DNA of 64,000 nucleotides from the NCBI GenBank assembly GCA_011389895.1, contig JAABTN010000005.1:1-64000 (forward strand), in the 5' to 3' direction. A program made the position numbers and the translations under genes. This document shows, one piece after another, positions 31,796 through 42,709 of the stretch (position 1 is the stretch's first letter; each line of letters begins with the position of its first letter). Source of the DNA: Maritimibacter sp. GTDB taxonomy: Bacteria; Pseudomonadota; Alphaproteobacteria; Rhodobacterales; Rhodobacteraceae. Under the pieces are notes generated by a model, which was not told the DNA's origin, did not search any database, and was given only the letters and a program-made list of their open reading frames with translations.

Positions 31796-31873
31796 CCATC
31801 ACTCCCTTGTCGTCACCCCGGGCCACAGTAGTCGGGCGAAGCGGCGGCGAAAAGCCCCGGGATATGGGTCGAA

Positions 31874-33562
31874 ATGAGCGAAGGCTGGAAAGCGGCAATC
31901 AGGGAGCGGATCACCGCTTTCGCGGCCTATCGGCGGCGCGCGTGGCAGCTTTTGCGCGACGAGGGGCCGGACCAGCTTCAATTCTGGGTCATCGCGCTTG
32001 TGATCGGGATCGCCGCCGGGTTCGCGGCGCTGTTTTTCCGCAAGGGCATCTCGGCGTTGCAGGCGTGGCTATACGGCACCGAAGACCCGGCGTTTTTGCA
32101 CAGCCACGCCGAATCCCTGCCTTGGTTCTGGATCCTGATCCTGCCCGCGGTCGGCGGGCTTGTGGTGGGGATCATTCTCAACTGGACGACCCATGACGGG
32201 CGGGTGCGCTCGGTCTCGGACGTGATCGAGGGCGCCGCGCTTTGGGAGGGCCGGGTGGAACGGCGCGCCGGGATTGGCTCGGCGCTTGCGTCCTTCATCA
32301 CGCTGTCGGCGGGGGGGTCGTCAGGGCGCGAAGGGCCGGTGGTCCACATGGCGGCGGTCATGGCGACATGGGTGTCAAACCGGATCAATGCCTCGGGCGT
32401 GGATGCGCGCGACCTGCTGGGCTGCGCGGTGGCGGCGGCGGTTTCGGCCAGCTTCAACGCCCCGATCGCCGGCGCGCTGTTCGCGCTTGAGGTGGTGTTG
32501 CGCCATTTCGCGGTGCATGCCTTTGCCCCCATCGCCATTGCAAGCGTTGCGGGCACGGTGATCAACCGGCTGGAATACGGCGGGCTGACCGAGTTTGCGC
32601 TGCCCCAGATGATGCCGCTCGCTTTCTATCAGGAGCTTCCTGCCTTTCTCCTGCTCGGTGTCGTGTCCGGCGTGGTGGCGGTCGCCCTGATGCGCGCGAT
32701 CTTTCTTGCCGAGGATTGGTCAAGCTGGGTGCAGGGCGCCTTGCGGTTGCCAAGCGTGCTGCGCCCCGCCGTGGCCGGTCTTCTGCTGGGTGCGCTTGCC
32801 ATCGGCTTTCCCCATATCATCGGCGTCGGCTATGAAACCACCTCGCGCGCGCTGACCGGCGAGCTTTTGTTTCACGAGGCGGTGGTCTTCGCGGTGCTCA
32901 AAGTGGTGGCGGCGGCGATCACCATCGGGGGCCGGATGGGAGGTGGCGTGTTCTCGCCCGCGCTCATGGTCGGGGCGCTGACCGGGCTTGCCTTCGGCCT
33001 TGTCGCCACCGCGATCTTCCCCGATGTCTCCGGCACCCAGACGCTTTACGCGCTGGCCGGGATGGGGGCCGTTGCCGCGGCGGTGCTGGGCGCCCCGATA
33101 TCCACCACGCTGATCGTGTTCGAGCTGACCGGCGATTGGCAGACAGGTCTTGCGGTCATGGTGAGCGTCTCGATCTCGACCGCGATTTCTTCGCGCATGG
33201 TCGAGATGTCTTTTTTCCTGCATCAACTCGACCGGCGCGGGGTCAAGCTTGCCTCCGGTCCGCAGGCGTGGATCCTGCGCACGCTGCGTGTGGCGGCGGT
33301 CATGCGCCGGGTCGATGACCCCAAGGCGGCCAGCGAAGAACTCTGTTGGGAGCTGATCGGGACCGGGGTTTACATAGACGGGAACGCGACGTTGGAGGCC
33401 GCTATGCCGATGTTCGAAGAAACCGGGGAGCGGTTCATCCCCGTTGTCACCCTCGCGGGCGAAGGCGAGGCCCCCGAGCTTTGGGGGTCTTTGCACCATG
33501 TCGACGCGCTGAAGGCGTTCAATCGCAAACTCTCCGATACCGCGCGCGAAGAACATACCTGA
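31874..33562 (+). CDS. ClC-type chloride channel/transporter with C-terminal CBS-like region
   Basis: GSSGREGPVVHMAA, GRMGGGVFSPALMVGALTG, AAVLGAPISTTLIVFELTGDW. Confidence 0.92.
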   Translation: MSEGWKAAIRERITAFAAYRRRAWQLLRDEGPDQLQFWVIALVIGIAAGFAALFFRKGISALQAWLYGTEDPAFLHSHAESLPWFWILILPAVGGLVVGIILNWTTHDGRVRSVSDVIEGAALWEGRVERRAGIGSALASFITLSAGGSSGREGPVVHMAAVMATWVSNRINASGVDARDLLGCAVAAAVSASFNAPIAGALFALEVVLRHFAVHAFAPIAIASVAGTVINRLEYGGLTEFALPQMMPLAFYQELPAFLLLGVVSGVVAVALMRAIFLAEDWSSWVQGALRLPSVLRPAVAGLLLGALAIGFPHIIGVGYETTSRALTGELLFHEAVVFAVLKVVAAAITIGGRMGGGVFSPALMVGALTGLAFGLVATAIFPDVSGTQTLYALAGMGAVAAAVLGAPISTTLIVFELTGDWQTGLAVMVSVSISTAISSRMVEMSFFLHQLDRRGVKLASGPQAWILRTLRVAAVMRRVDDPKAASEELCWELIGTGVYIDGNATLEAAMPMFEETGERFIPVVTLAGEGEAPELWGSLHHVDALKAFNRKLSDTAREEHT

Positions 33563-33631
33563 CGGCGCGCGGGTCCGACCCAGAGGACCGGCGGGCCGGA
33601 TGGACCGGGTCTGACCGGGGTCAGGCGGGCC

Positions 33632-33973
33632 CTAAAGCTGCTCGACCGTGACCTTGTCGGGGTAGAAGGCAAGGTGATCCTTGATCGCTGCGACACCGTC
33701 TTTCGGGTTTTCATAGGACCACGCGGCATCGTCGATCACGCCGGATTTCGTGTGGATCGCGTAATAGGTCGCCGCCCCCTTGTAGGGGCAGGTGGTCGAG
33801 GTGCCGGTCTGTTCCAAAAGCGCCATGGCAAAATCGGCGCGCGGGAAATAGATCACCGGGGGGTAGTCGCCTTCGGTCAGCTCCAGCGCGTTCTTGCTTT
33901 CGCCCAGAACGGCCCCACCGGCGCGCACAACCCATTTCCCCGATGCTTTATGGACTTTGATGTGATCGGCCAT
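33632..33973 (-). CDS. DUF427 domain-containing protein
   Basis: VIYFPRADFAMALLEQTGTSTTCPYKGAATYYAIHTKSGVIDDAAWSYENP signature. Confidence 0.88.
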   Translation of the reverse strand: MADHIKVHKASGKWVVRAGGAVLGESKNALELTEGDYPPVIYFPRADFAMALLEQTGTSTTCPYKGAATYYAIHTKSGVIDDAAWSYENPKDGVAAIKDHLAFYPDKVTVEQL

Positions 33974-34083
33974 GTGGTCTTCTCCCTATCTCTGTCTCTC
34001 TCGGTGTTTCGGTCGGTATCTCTGTCATCGTAACGTTCGGTGGCAAAGCCGAACTATATCAGCTTTCGCGCGGCAATGTCGGG

Positions 34084-35883
34084 TCAAAGTGGCGCACAGG
34101 CCTGCGCCAGCCACAGGTGGGCGGGGGCCGAGATGCGGTCGGACAGCTTTCGCAGGCAATCGCGGTGATAGGCGTTGAGCCATTGACGCTCGCCGGTGTC
34201 GAGCATGTCGGTCAGGATCAGGCGGCGGTCAATCGGCACGTAGGTGAGGGTTTCAAACCCAAGAAAATCGCGCGCATCGCCCCCCGAGGCGCGGGGTTCG
34301 CGGCGCACGGTGACAAGGTTCTCGATCCGGATGCCAAAGGCCCCGTCACGGTAGTATCCCGGTTCGTTGGACAGGATCATCCCCGGTTGAAGCGGTTCGT
34401 CCGACAGGCGCGAAATGCGCTGCGGACCTTCGTGGACGGACAAATAGGCCCCGACGCCGTGGCCGGTGCCGTGGTCATAATCCTGCTGGGCGAGCCAGAG
34501 GGGATAGCGCGCCAGCGCGTCGAGATGCGCGCCGGTGACGCCGGTCGGAAACATCGCCCGCGACAGGGCGATCATGCCCTTGAGCACGCGGGTGAACGCC
34601 ATACGTTCTTCATCGCCGACCTCGCCCACGGGCAGGGTGCGGGTAATGTCCGTGGTCCCGTCGATGTATTGCCCACCCGAATCGAGCACCACCAGATCAC
34701 CGGGGGCCAGTGTGCGGTCGGTCGCGCGTGTGACGCGGTAATGGATCACCGCCCCGTTCGGCCCGGAGCCGGAAATGGTGTCGAAGGAAATATCCTTCAA
34801 TTGCCCGGTGGCGCGCCGTTGGTTTTCCAATTCGGTGACAAGGTCGATCTCGGTCAACGCGGTGTGCGGCACTGTCGCGTCGAACCATGTGAGAAACTCG
34901 ACCATCGCCGCCCCGTCGCGCAGGTGGGCGGCCCGGGCCCCGTCAATCTCGGCCTCGGTCTTGCAGGCTTTTGGCAGGATACAGGGATCCCGCCCCCAGG
35001 CGATGTCAGATCCGGCCTCGGACAAAAGGCGCGAGACGGCAACGGGGGCCGAGCCTTTGTCGACGCGCACCGGGCCGCTCAGATCGGCCAGCGCGCCCGC
35101 GAAGGCGTCCCAATGGGACAGCGTGATGTCGGGATCGGGGCCGAGCCCGTCGAATTTCGCAGGGTCCGAGAACAGGTGCAGGTGCCCGTCGTCGCGCAGG
35201 ATCGCAAAGGCCTGGACGATCGGGTTGCGTGGAATATCCGACCCCCGGATGTTCAAAAGCCAGCAGATCGAATCGGGCAGGGTCAGGACCGCCGCCTTCT
35301 GGCCCGCGTCACGCAGGGTGGCGGCGATTTCGGCGCGCTTGGTCTCGTCACCCTTGCCCGCGTGGTCCTTGGGGTAGGCCCACGCTGGTTCGGCGGGCCG
35401 GGCGGGGCGATCGGCCCAGACCCGGTCCACGAGATTGTCCACCGCGACGAGCTCGATGGTTTCGGGCGTCAAAGCCTGTGTCAGCGCCGCGATCTCGCTC
35501 TCGGTGTGCAGCCACGGGTCAAAGCCGACCCGCGCGCCGCCGGGAAGGTTATCGGCCAGCCATGAGCCCGGCTTGGTTTCGGGCCAGTTCACCGGGGTGA
35601 AAGCATCCGTGTCGACCTGCGTGCGCGCTTGGCTGCGGTAGCGGCCATCGACGAACACCCCGGCCTGATCCGCCAAGGCAATGCAAAACCCCGCCGATCC
35701 GGTGAACCCGGTGAGCCAGGCGAGGCGGGCATCGCAATCGGCCACGTATTCGCCTTGATGGGCGTCCGCGCGGGGGACGAGGAACGCATCGAGGTTTTCC
35801 ACCGCCATTTCCGCACGCAGCGCGGCGAGGCGCGCGGCACCTTGGGTCGGGTCCGAAGACGTTTCGAAATCCTGGTACATCAA
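34084..35883 (-). CDS. pepP: Aminopeptidase P family (Xaa-Pro aminopeptidase, M24)
   Basis: [65 protein letters not shown]. Confidence 0.92.
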   Translation of the reverse strand: MMYQDFETSSDPTQGAARLAALRAEMAVENLDAFLVPRADAHQGEYVADCDARLAWLTGFTGSAGFCIALADQAGVFVDGRYRSQARTQVDTDAFTPVNWPETKPGSWLADNLPGGARVGFDPWLHTESEIAALTQALTPETIELVAVDNLVDRVWADRPARPAEPAWAYPKDHAGKGDETKRAEIAATLRDAGQKAAVLTLPDSICWLLNIRGSDIPRNPIVQAFAILRDDGHLHLFSDPAKFDGLGPDPDITLSHWDAFAGALADLSGPVRVDKGSAPVAVSRLLSEAGSDIAWGRDPCILPKACKTEAEIDGARAAHLRDGAAMVEFLTWFDATVPHTALTEIDLVTELENQRRATGQLKDISFDTISGSGPNGAVIHYRVTRATDRTLAPGDLVVLDSGGQYIDGTTDITRTLPVGEVGDEERMAFTRVLKGMIALSRAMFPTGVTGAHLDALARYPLWLAQQDYDHGTGHGVGAYLSVHEGPQRISRLSDEPLQPGMILSNEPGYYRDGAFGIRIENLVTVRREPRASGGDARDFLGFETLTYVPIDRRLILTDMLDTGERQWLNAYHRDCLRKLSDRISAPAHLWLAQACAPL

Positions 35884-37754
35884 GAGGCTTTCCGCATGCC
35901 CATGACACGGGCGCGGGCACGCGGATCGCTGTCAAACAGGGCCGCGAGTTGTTCGGTCATCGCCCCGGCAAGCTGCTCAACATCCGTGATCGTTACCGCG
36001 CGGTCGTAATAGCGGGTCACGTCATGGCCGATCCCGATGGCGAGAAGCTCGACCATCTTCTTGCGCTCGACCATGGCGATCACGTCGCGCAGGTGCTTTT
36101 CAAGGTAATTCGCCGGGTTCACCGACAAGGTCGAATCGTCCACCGGCGCCCCGTCCGAAATAACCATGAGGATCTTGCGTGCCTCGTAGCGACCGGTCAG
36201 ACGCCGGTGCGCCCATTCCAGCGCCTCACCGTCGATGTTTTCCTTGAGCAACCCCTCTTTCATCATCAGGCCAAGGTTGGTGCGGGTCCGGCGCATCGGC
36301 GCATCGGCGGATTTGTAGACGATATGGCGCAGATCGTTGAGGCGTCCGGGGCCTTGCGGGCGACCGTCGGCCAGCCATTTCTCTCGCGCCTGACCGCCCT
36401 TCCACGCCCGCGTGGTGAAGCCCAGAACCTCGACCTTCACGTCACAGCGTTCCAATGTTCGCGCGAGCACGTCGGCACAGATCGCGGCGATCGAGATCGG
36501 GCGCCCGCGCATCGAGCCGGAATTGTCGAGCAGAAGCGTCACCACGGTGTCGCGAAACTCGGTGTCCTTCTCGACCTTGAACGACAGTGGCGTGGTCGGG
36601 TTGGCCACGACACGGGCCAGCCGCCCTGCATCCAGAATACCCTCTTCGCGGTCAAATTCCCACGAACGGTTCTGCTGCGCCTGCAACCGGCGTTGCAGCT
36701 TGTTGGCCAGCCGACCCACGGCCCCTTTCAAGGGTTCCAGCTGCTGATCCAGATAGGCGCGCAGGCGTTCAAGCTCGGCCGGTTCCGCAAGGTCTTCGGC
36801 CATGATCTCCTCGTCCTGCTCGCCGTGGTAGACAGCATAATTGGGATCGGCTTCCGAGGCCGGCGGCGGGGGCGGCGGGTCAAGCGGGGCATCGGCTTCG
36901 GGCATCTCGGCCTCGTCGCCCATGTCCTCGTCGGCGAGGTCGTCCATCGAAACCTGCGCCTCGGTATCGTCCTGCTGCTGTTCCTGCTCCTGCTCGGGCG
37001 AGGCGCCGCTTTCGTCGTCGTCCTCGGCCTGGTCCTGCCCTTCTTCCTCGTCCTGCTCTTGTTCGTCCTGATCCTCGGCCTCGTCGTCGGTGTCCTCGTC
37101 GTAGTCGGGATCATCGCCCAGCTGGTCGCCGTATCCGAGGTCTTCGATCACCCGGCGCGCAAAGCGGGCAAATTCTGTCTGGTCAGAGAGCTTGTCTTGC
37201 AGGTCGTCAAAGGTGGCCCCGGCTTGGCCTTCGATGAAATCGTTCCACAACTCCAAAACCCGGTCTGCGCCCATCGGCAGATCGCGCCCGGTGGCCGCGT
37301 GGCGCACGAAATATCCGGCCGCTTCCGGCAGGGGGGCGTCGGTCTGTTGGGTGATGCCCGGGTAACCCTTCTTGATCGCGTCCTCGGCGATCTTGTGGTC
37401 GATGTTCGACGCGGTGCCGGGCATGACCCGTGCCCCCATCGCCTCGCACCGCGCGGTCTCCATCGATTCGTAAATCGCGCGCGCCATGTCGCCTTCGGGG
37501 GCAAAGCGGGCATGGGTCGCAGTGTCGTGAAACTTGACCCTGAGGGCGAGCGCGTCTGCGGTCCCGCGTGCCAAGAGCACTTCGTCGCGGGCCATGCGAC
37601 GGGTCACCTGCGGCAAACGCATCGTGTCCCCGGAGGTGCCCGAGGGATCGACCGTGTAGGTCACGTTCAAGGTGGTGGTGTCCGCCAGCACTTTCGTGGC
37701 TTCCGCAAGCGCCTTCTTGAACGGGTCGGCGGGGTTATCAGGGGTCTTTGCCAT
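35880..37754 (-). CDS. cobT: Cobaltochelatase subunit CobT
   Basis: Acidic D/E/Q-rich middle, [23 protein letters not shown] domain. Confidence 0.94.
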   Translation of the reverse strand: MAKTPDNPADPFKKALAEATKVLADTTTLNVTYTVDPSGTSGDTMRLPQVTRRMARDEVLLARGTADALALRVKFHDTATHARFAPEGDMARAIYESMETARCEAMGARVMPGTASNIDHKIAEDAIKKGYPGITQQTDAPLPEAAGYFVRHAATGRDLPMGADRVLELWNDFIEGQAGATFDDLQDKLSDQTEFARFARRVIEDLGYGDQLGDDPDYDEDTDDEAEDQDEQEQDEEEGQDQAEDDDESGASPEQEQEQQQDDTEAQVSMDDLADEDMGDEAEMPEADAPLDPPPPPPASEADPNYAVYHGEQDEEIMAEDLAEPAELERLRAYLDQQLEPLKGAVGRLANKLQRRLQAQQNRSWEFDREEGILDAGRLARVVANPTTPLSFKVEKDTEFRDTVVTLLLDNSGSMRGRPISIAAICADVLARTLERCDVKVEVLGFTTRAWKGGQAREKWLADGRPQGPGRLNDLRHIVYKSADAPMRRTRTNLGLMMKEGLLKENIDGEALEWAHRRLTGRYEARKILMVISDGAPVDDSTLSVNPANYLEKHLRDVIAMVERKKMVELLAIGIGHDVTRYYDRAVTITDVEQLAGAMTEQLAALFDSDPRARARVMGMRKAS

Positions 37755-37924
37755 GGGGGAGTTAAATCACCGGGGCGGGCCGGGGGCAAGCGGTGACGGC
37801 GCGGCGCGGGGCCCTGCCGCGCCTGCACAGATTCTGCGCATCCGTGCGCAGAAGTCCCGGTTGAAGGTCGAAGTGTGCGGGCTCATCTAGGGTGGGACGC
37901 GAAATTTCAACAGGAGACCTCCCC

Positions 37925-38527
37925 ATGACGACCCCCAAGATCGCTCTTATCATCGGTTCGACCCGCGCCGCACGCTGGGCCGACAATCCCGCCAACTGGC
38001 TCTTGGCACAGGCCGAGAAACGCAGTGACCTCGATGTCGAGCTTGTCGATCTGCGTGATTTCGACCTGCCGCTGTTTGACGAGGTTGCCTCGAACCTCTG
38101 GGCGCCCTCGCAAGACCCCAAGGTGCTTGCATGGCAAGAGAAAGTGGCCGAATTCGATGGCTATATCTTCGTCACCCCCGAATATAACCATTCGATCACC
38201 GGGGCGCTGAAGAACGCGCTGGACCAAGCTTACGTGGAATGGGTGCGCAAGCCGATGACTGTCTTTGGCTACGGCTCCATGGGGGCCGTGCGCGCGGTCG
38301 AACACCTGCGCAACATCGCAGTGGAACTGCAGATGGTTCCGGTGCGCGGCGCGCTGCACCTTGGCGGGGCGGATTTCTTCACGGCGCATCCGATTGCCGG
38401 GGGTGCCGGAATCGAAGCGGTCGAAGACAACCTCATCCCGTCCGCCAATGGCATGTTCGATGACCTTGCATGGTGGGTTGCAGCGACGAAGACGGCCCGC
38501 GAAAACGACGCGGCAAAAGCCGCCTGA
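37925..38527 (+). CDS. NADPH-dependent FMN reductase family protein
   Basis: PKIALIIGSTRAARWADNPANWL, VTPEYNHSITGALKNALD flavodoxin-like fold. Confidence 0.9.
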   Translation: MTTPKIALIIGSTRAARWADNPANWLLAQAEKRSDLDVELVDLRDFDLPLFDEVASNLWAPSQDPKVLAWQEKVAEFDGYIFVTPEYNHSITGALKNALDQAYVEWVRKPMTVFGYGSMGAVRAVEHLRNIAVELQMVPVRGALHLGGADFFTAHPIAGGAGIEAVEDNLIPSANGMFDDLAWWVAATKTARENDAAKAA

Positions 38528-38570
38528 GGCGGGCCAGCGGCCCCGGACCATGTTCTGACGGAACCACATC

Positions 38571-38602
38571 TGCGCGCCTCCCATGCGAGGCGCGCATTTT
38601 TG
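38571..38602 (+). terminator. Rho-independent terminator
   Basis: TGCGCGCCTC-CCATGC-GAGGCGCGCATTTTT. Confidence 0.85.
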
Positions 38603-38610
38603 TCAGGGCG

Positions 38611-38994
38611 TCACGACAGTATCAGCGCCCGGCAGGCCCCGATCTGCTCCTCGGCGCGATCGGCGGCCCAGGTCGCATCGCGGGGATCGTCGTTGAACAC
38701 CGCACGGGCCAACAGGCGCGCTTGGGCATGTTTCGCCTCGATCCGGGCGGCTAGCGCGTTCTGCGCGGCGTCCGGGGGCGTCACGGCATCGAGAAGCGTG
38801 ATCATCGCCGCGCGCTCGGCCTCGGTCGCCTCGGGGTCCGCGCCGATGAGCCATTGGTGCTCCATGAGCGCCGAGAGACGCCCGGTGCAATGTGCGAAGG
38901 TCATCGTCAGCTCGCCCAGACCCCCCGCAGCGGCGGGGCCGGTCAACGCAAGCGCGGTGAGCACGCCGCGCGTAAAAGTTCGCACATTGCCCAT
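38611..38994 (-). CDS. Hypothetical secreted protein
   Basis: Signal peptide-like MGNVRTFTRGVLTALALTGPAAAGG; alpha-helical. Confidence 0.65.
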   Translation of the reverse strand: MGNVRTFTRGVLTALALTGPAAAGGLGELTMTFAHCTGRLSALMEHQWLIGADPEATEAERAAMITLLDAVTPPDAAQNALAARIEAKHAQARLLARAVFNDDPRDATWAADRAEEQIGACRALILS

Positions 38995-39090
38995 TTCTTG
39001 GACATTAAAGCCGGAATCCCGTCTGTAAAGTCAGCACATTGGAAACATGACACGGGGGATCGCTTTGCATGGGCCGCGCCCAAACGAAAC

Positions 39091-39112
39091 GGGCCGCCCC
39101 GAAGAGCGGCCC
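39091..39112 (-). terminator. Probable terminator downstream of cobS
   Basis: GGGCCGC-N8-GCGGCCC hairpin with weak T-rich tail on minus strand. Confidence 0.5.
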
Positions 39113-39138
39113 GAGACACGAAACGAGAGGGGGCGGGG

Positions 39139-40128
39139 TTAGCCGAGCGCGACGGTCGCCGCGCTTTCCGGCAGCTCCTCGTCAAAACAGCGCTGGTAGA
39201 ATTCCGCCACCGTCTGACGCTCAAGCTCATCACATTTGTTGAGGAAGGTCAGGCGGAAGGAATAGCCCACATCGCGGAAGATCTCGGCATTCTGGGCCCA
39301 GTTGATCACCGTGCGCGGGCTCATCACCGTCGACAGGTCGCCGTTCATGAAGGCGGTCCGGGTGAGGTCGGCGACCGTCACCATCTGGCTCACGATCTGG
39401 CGGCCCTTCTCGGTGTTGTAATGCGGCGACTTGGCGAGCACGATGTTGGTTTCGGCGTCATGGCTGAGATAATTCAGCGTCGCGACAAGGCTCCAACGGT
39501 CCATCTGCGCCTGGTTGATCTGCTGAACACCGTGATAAAGACCGGTGGTATCGCCAAGACCCACGGTGTTGGCGGTGGCGAACAGGCGGAAGAACGGGTT
39601 CGGCGTCAGGATCTTGTTCTGGTCCAGAAGGGTCAGCTTGCCGTCCGTCTCAAGCACGCGCTGGATCACGAACATGACGTCGGCGCGGCCCGCGTCGTAT
39701 TCGTCGAACACGATGGCGACCGGGTTGCGCAACGCCCAAGGCAGGATACCTTCCTGAAACTCGGTCACCTGCTTGCCATCCTTGAGCTTGATCGCATCCT
39801 TGCCGATCAGGTCGATCCGGCTGATGTGGCTGTCAAGGTTCACCCGCACCGTGGGCCAGTTCAGCCGCGCGGCGATCTGTTCGATATGGGTCGACTTGCC
39901 GGTGCCGTGGTAGCCCTGGATCATCACCCGGCGGTTGTTGCGAAACCCGGCAAGAATGGCGAGCGACGTGTCGGGGTCGAATTTATAGGTGCTGTCGATC
40001 TCCGGCACCCGGTCGCTCCGGTCGGCAAACCCCTTTACCATCATGTTGGTATCAATGCCCAACAGATCCCGAACCGAAACGTCTTCGGTGGGTTTTGCGT
40101 TGATGTCGCTGGTGCCGTCCGCCATCAA
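39139..40128 (-). CDS. cobS: Cobaltochelatase subunit CobS
   Basis: MoxR-like AAA+: [42 protein letters not shown]. Confidence 0.95.
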   Translation of the reverse strand: MMADGTSDINAKPTEDVSVRDLLGIDTNMMVKGFADRSDRVPEIDSTYKFDPDTSLAILAGFRNNRRVMIQGYHGTGKSTHIEQIAARLNWPTVRVNLDSHISRIDLIGKDAIKLKDGKQVTEFQEGILPWALRNPVAIVFDEYDAGRADVMFVIQRVLETDGKLTLLDQNKILTPNPFFRLFATANTVGLGDTTGLYHGVQQINQAQMDRWSLVATLNYLSHDAETNIVLAKSPHYNTEKGRQIVSQMVTVADLTRTAFMNGDLSTVMSPRTVINWAQNAEIFRDVGYSFRLTFLNKCDELERQTVAEFYQRCFDEELPESAATVALG

Positions 40129-40259
40129 GGTATCCTCAGCCTTCGTTTTATCCGAGGCGCAACATAACGGTTTCGGACGCGAGCGAAAGGGGGGCCGGGC
40201 GGCCTGCTGTGGACAGCCGGTGATTTTCGCCTAGAGTGACGTCAGGTTTGTGAGGGTGC

Positions 40260-40802
40260 ATGGCGACACGTGACGACATCGAGACATGGATCGCGCGCAC
40301 CGCCCTCGGTGATCGCCGCGCGTTCCAGAACCTCTATGATCACACCTCCGCGAAACTCTTCGGGATCGCCCTTCGTGTGTTGAAGGACAGGGCCGAGGCA
40401 GAGGACGCACTTCAGGAGGTGTTCGTCAAGATCTGGCGCGGTGCAAAGAAATATCAGGCCGGGAAAGCCAGCCCGATGACATGGCTTATCACGATCGCGC
40501 GAAACCATTCGATTGATCGTCTGCGGGCGCGCAGGGGCGACCATGACGGCGACGACAAGATCGCCGAAATGCCCGACATGGCCCCCGGGGCCGAGGCCCG
40601 CGTGGTCGCCATGGGCGAGGCGCGGCGGATCGAGGAGTGTTTCGAGACACTCGAAGGACAAAAGGCCGAGGCGGTGCGCCGGGCCTATCTGGATGGTGAG
40701 ACCTATGCGGATCTTGCCGAGCGGTTTTCCGTGCCGCTCAACACGATGAGAACATGGCTGCGACGCAGCCTGATCAAGCTGAGGGAATGTCTGGAGCCAT
40801 GA
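40260..40802 (+). CDS. ECF RNA polymerase sigma factor (SigK-like)
   Basis: AEDALQEVFVKIWRGA, ASPMTWLITIARNHSIDRLR, TYADLAERFSVPLNTMRTWLRRSLIKLREC. Confidence 0.93.
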   Translation: MATRDDIETWIARTALGDRRAFQNLYDHTSAKLFGIALRVLKDRAEAEDALQEVFVKIWRGAKKYQAGKASPMTWLITIARNHSIDRLRARRGDHDGDDKIAEMPDMAPGAEARVVAMGEARRIEECFETLEGQKAEAVRRAYLDGETYADLAERFSVPLNTMRTWLRRSLIKLRECLEP

Positions 40803-41473
40803 GCGACAGCGATGTGCCAGAAGACGACCGCGCCCGAGCCGGCGAATACGTGCTCGGGTTGATGGCGCCGGACGAGGCGGCGGTGTTTGCCGACCGCCTG
40901 TCGCGCGATGCGGCGCTCTCGGCGCTTGTCCTGCGCTGGCAAGAAGACTTCGCGGTGCTGGCCGAAGAGATCGACGAGGTCGCGCCACCCGCCCGCGTGC
41001 GCCGCCGGATCGAGGCACGGTTGTTTGACGACACCCGCACGCCGTGGTGGATCGCCCCCGGTGTAATGGGGCTTCTGGCCGCCACGCTCGCGCTTGTCCT
41101 TGTCCTGTCGCCGATCACCACCGGCGTGCGCCCGCCTGACGAGCCGCTCTACCACGCCGACCTGGCCGGTGACAGCGGCACGCTCATCCTTGCAGCAGGC
41201 TATGACGGGGAAACCGGCGAGCTTTATGTCGAACCCTACCGTGCGCCCGATGCGGGCACGGCACATGAGCTGTGGCTGATCGCGGGCGACGATGCGCCCG
41301 TGTCGCTTGGCCTCCTGCCCGCCGAGGAGCCCGCCCGGCTGGCCATCGCCGCGCCCTTGGCCGAGGCGCTGGAGGGCGGCGTTCTGGCCATTTCGGTCGA
41401 GCCACCGACCGGCTCGCCCACCGGTGCGCCCACGGGCCCGGTGATCGCCACGGGCGAAGTCACGACCCTGTGA
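40799..41473 (+). CDS. RskA-type anti-sigma factor
   Basis: N-terminal anti-sigma region (EYVLGLMAPDEAAVF), single TM, RskA-like periplasmic domain; ATGA overlap with sigma gene. Confidence 0.88.
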   Translation: MSDSDVPEDDRARAGEYVLGLMAPDEAAVFADRLSRDAALSALVLRWQEDFAVLAEEIDEVAPPARVRRRIEARLFDDTRTPWWIAPGVMGLLAATLALVLVLSPITTGVRPPDEPLYHADLAGDSGTLILAAGYDGETGELYVEPYRAPDAGTAHELWLIAGDDAPVSLGLLPAEEPARLAIAAPLAEALEGGVLAISVEPPTGSPTGAPTGPVIATGEVTTL

Positions 41474-41589
41474 TCGGGTTTTCCTGAAAAAAATCCTACT
41501 GCCCTGAAACTCATCCCCGGCGCGCTCCGTGGGTTCAGGTGATCCCGGCCAAAAAGGCTGGGACACACATGAAACCAAGGAGAAACCAC

Positions 41590-42141
41590 ATGCTTCGCAA
41601 GACACTTCTGACCGCAGGTACCGCAGTCGCCCTGACCGCTGGCACGGCTTTCGCCGACAACCCCATGGTGGGTGGCGCTGCAATGTTCGCGGACAAGACC
41701 ATCGTCGAGAACGCCGTGAATTCCGCCGACCACACCACGCTCGTCGCCGCCGTACAGGCCGCCGGGCTTGTCGAAACGCTGTCCGGCCCCGGCCCGTTCA
41801 CCGTGTTTGCGCCGACCAACGCGGCCTTTGAAAACCTCGCCGCCGGCACGGTCGAAGATCTGCTCAAGCCCGAGAACAAGGACGCGCTGACCACGGTTCT
41901 GACCTGTCACGTCGTCGCGGCAGATGCCATGTCGATGGCGATCAAGGGCATGATCGACGATGATGGCGGTATGCACCCGGTCGAAACTGTCGGTGGATGC
42001 ATGCTTCAGGCCAGCTACGAAGGCGACACCGTCATGTTGGAAGACGAACGTGGCCGCGTGGCCGAAGTGACCATCGCGGACGTCGATCAGTCGAACGGCG
42101 TGATCCACGTGATCGATGAGGTGCTCCTGCCGGCGATGTAA
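41590..42141 (+). CDS. Fasciclin (FAS1) domain secreted protein
   Basis: Signal peptide, LVAAVQAAGLVETLSGPGPFTVFAPTNAAFENL, NGVIHVIDEVLLP; AAGGAG before ATG. Confidence 0.93.
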   Translation: MLRKTLLTAGTAVALTAGTAFADNPMVGGAAMFADKTIVENAVNSADHTTLVAAVQAAGLVETLSGPGPFTVFAPTNAAFENLAAGTVEDLLKPENKDALTTVLTCHVVAADAMSMAIKGMIDDDGGMHPVETVGGCMLQASYEGDTVMLEDERGRVAEVTIADVDQSNGVIHVIDEVLLPAM

Positions 42142-42214
42142 GACGCCCGGCGGATCGAGCAGCCGGGCCGGGGCCACATGCGCCCCGGCCCGCGACCGAA
42201 ACAAGGAGGACATC

Positions 42215-42688
42215 ATGCAACGTCGCCATTTCCTGACAACCACGCTCTGCGTCCTGGCCGCCCCGGCCACCCCGGTCTTTGCCGGCAAAGCGGGCGTCAT
42301 CTATGCCGTGACCCGGTCTGAGGAAGAGTGGCGCCAGATGCTGACCGACCTTCAGTTCGAGGTGATGCGCGAAGATGGCACGGAACGCGCCTATACCTCG
42401 CCCCTCCACGACGAAACCCGCGACGGCACCTATGCGTGCCGGGGGTGCGCGCAGGCGGTCTATGCGTCCGAGACCAAGTATGACAGCAAAACCGGCTGGC
42501 CTTCTTTCACGGACAATATTCCCGGCGCGATTGGGACCAAAGCCGACCGGTCGCTTTTCGCCACCCGGACCGAATGCCACTGCGCGCGCTGCGGCTCGCA
42601 CCTGGGCCATATCTTCGATGACGGGCCACCACCCACGGGCAAGCGACACTGCATCAACGGTGTCAGCCTCGTGTTCCGGCCAGCCTGA
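42215..42688 (+). CDS. msrB: Peptide-methionine (R)-S-oxide reductase, predicted exported
   Basis: MQRRHFLTTTLCVLAAPATPVFA signal; GTYACRGCAQAVYASETKYDSKTGWPSFTDNI; CHCARCGSHLGHIFDDGPPPTGKRHCINGVSLVF. Confidence 0.94.
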   Translation: MQRRHFLTTTLCVLAAPATPVFAGKAGVIYAVTRSEEEWRQMLTDLQFEVMREDGTERAYTSPLHDETRDGTYACRGCAQAVYASETKYDSKTGWPSFTDNIPGAIGTKADRSLFATRTECHCARCGSHLGHIFDDGPPPTGKRHCINGVSLVFRPA

Positions 42689-42709
42689 GGGCGCGCGCCC
42701 ACACAGGTA

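Noticed and set aside
31874-33562. Fluoride-specific ClC with riboswitch
   Set aside because: Protein resembles ordinary ClC with a regulatory C-terminal region, and no fluoride aptamer was recognised upstream
36901-37100. Acidic/glutamine repeat tract in CobT as a novel repeat
   Set aside because: An acidic, low-complexity central region is typical of CobT
35949-37796. 615-aa plus-strand ORF opposite cobT
   Set aside because: Shadow; its V/L-rich stretch is simply the complement of the CobT acidic repeats
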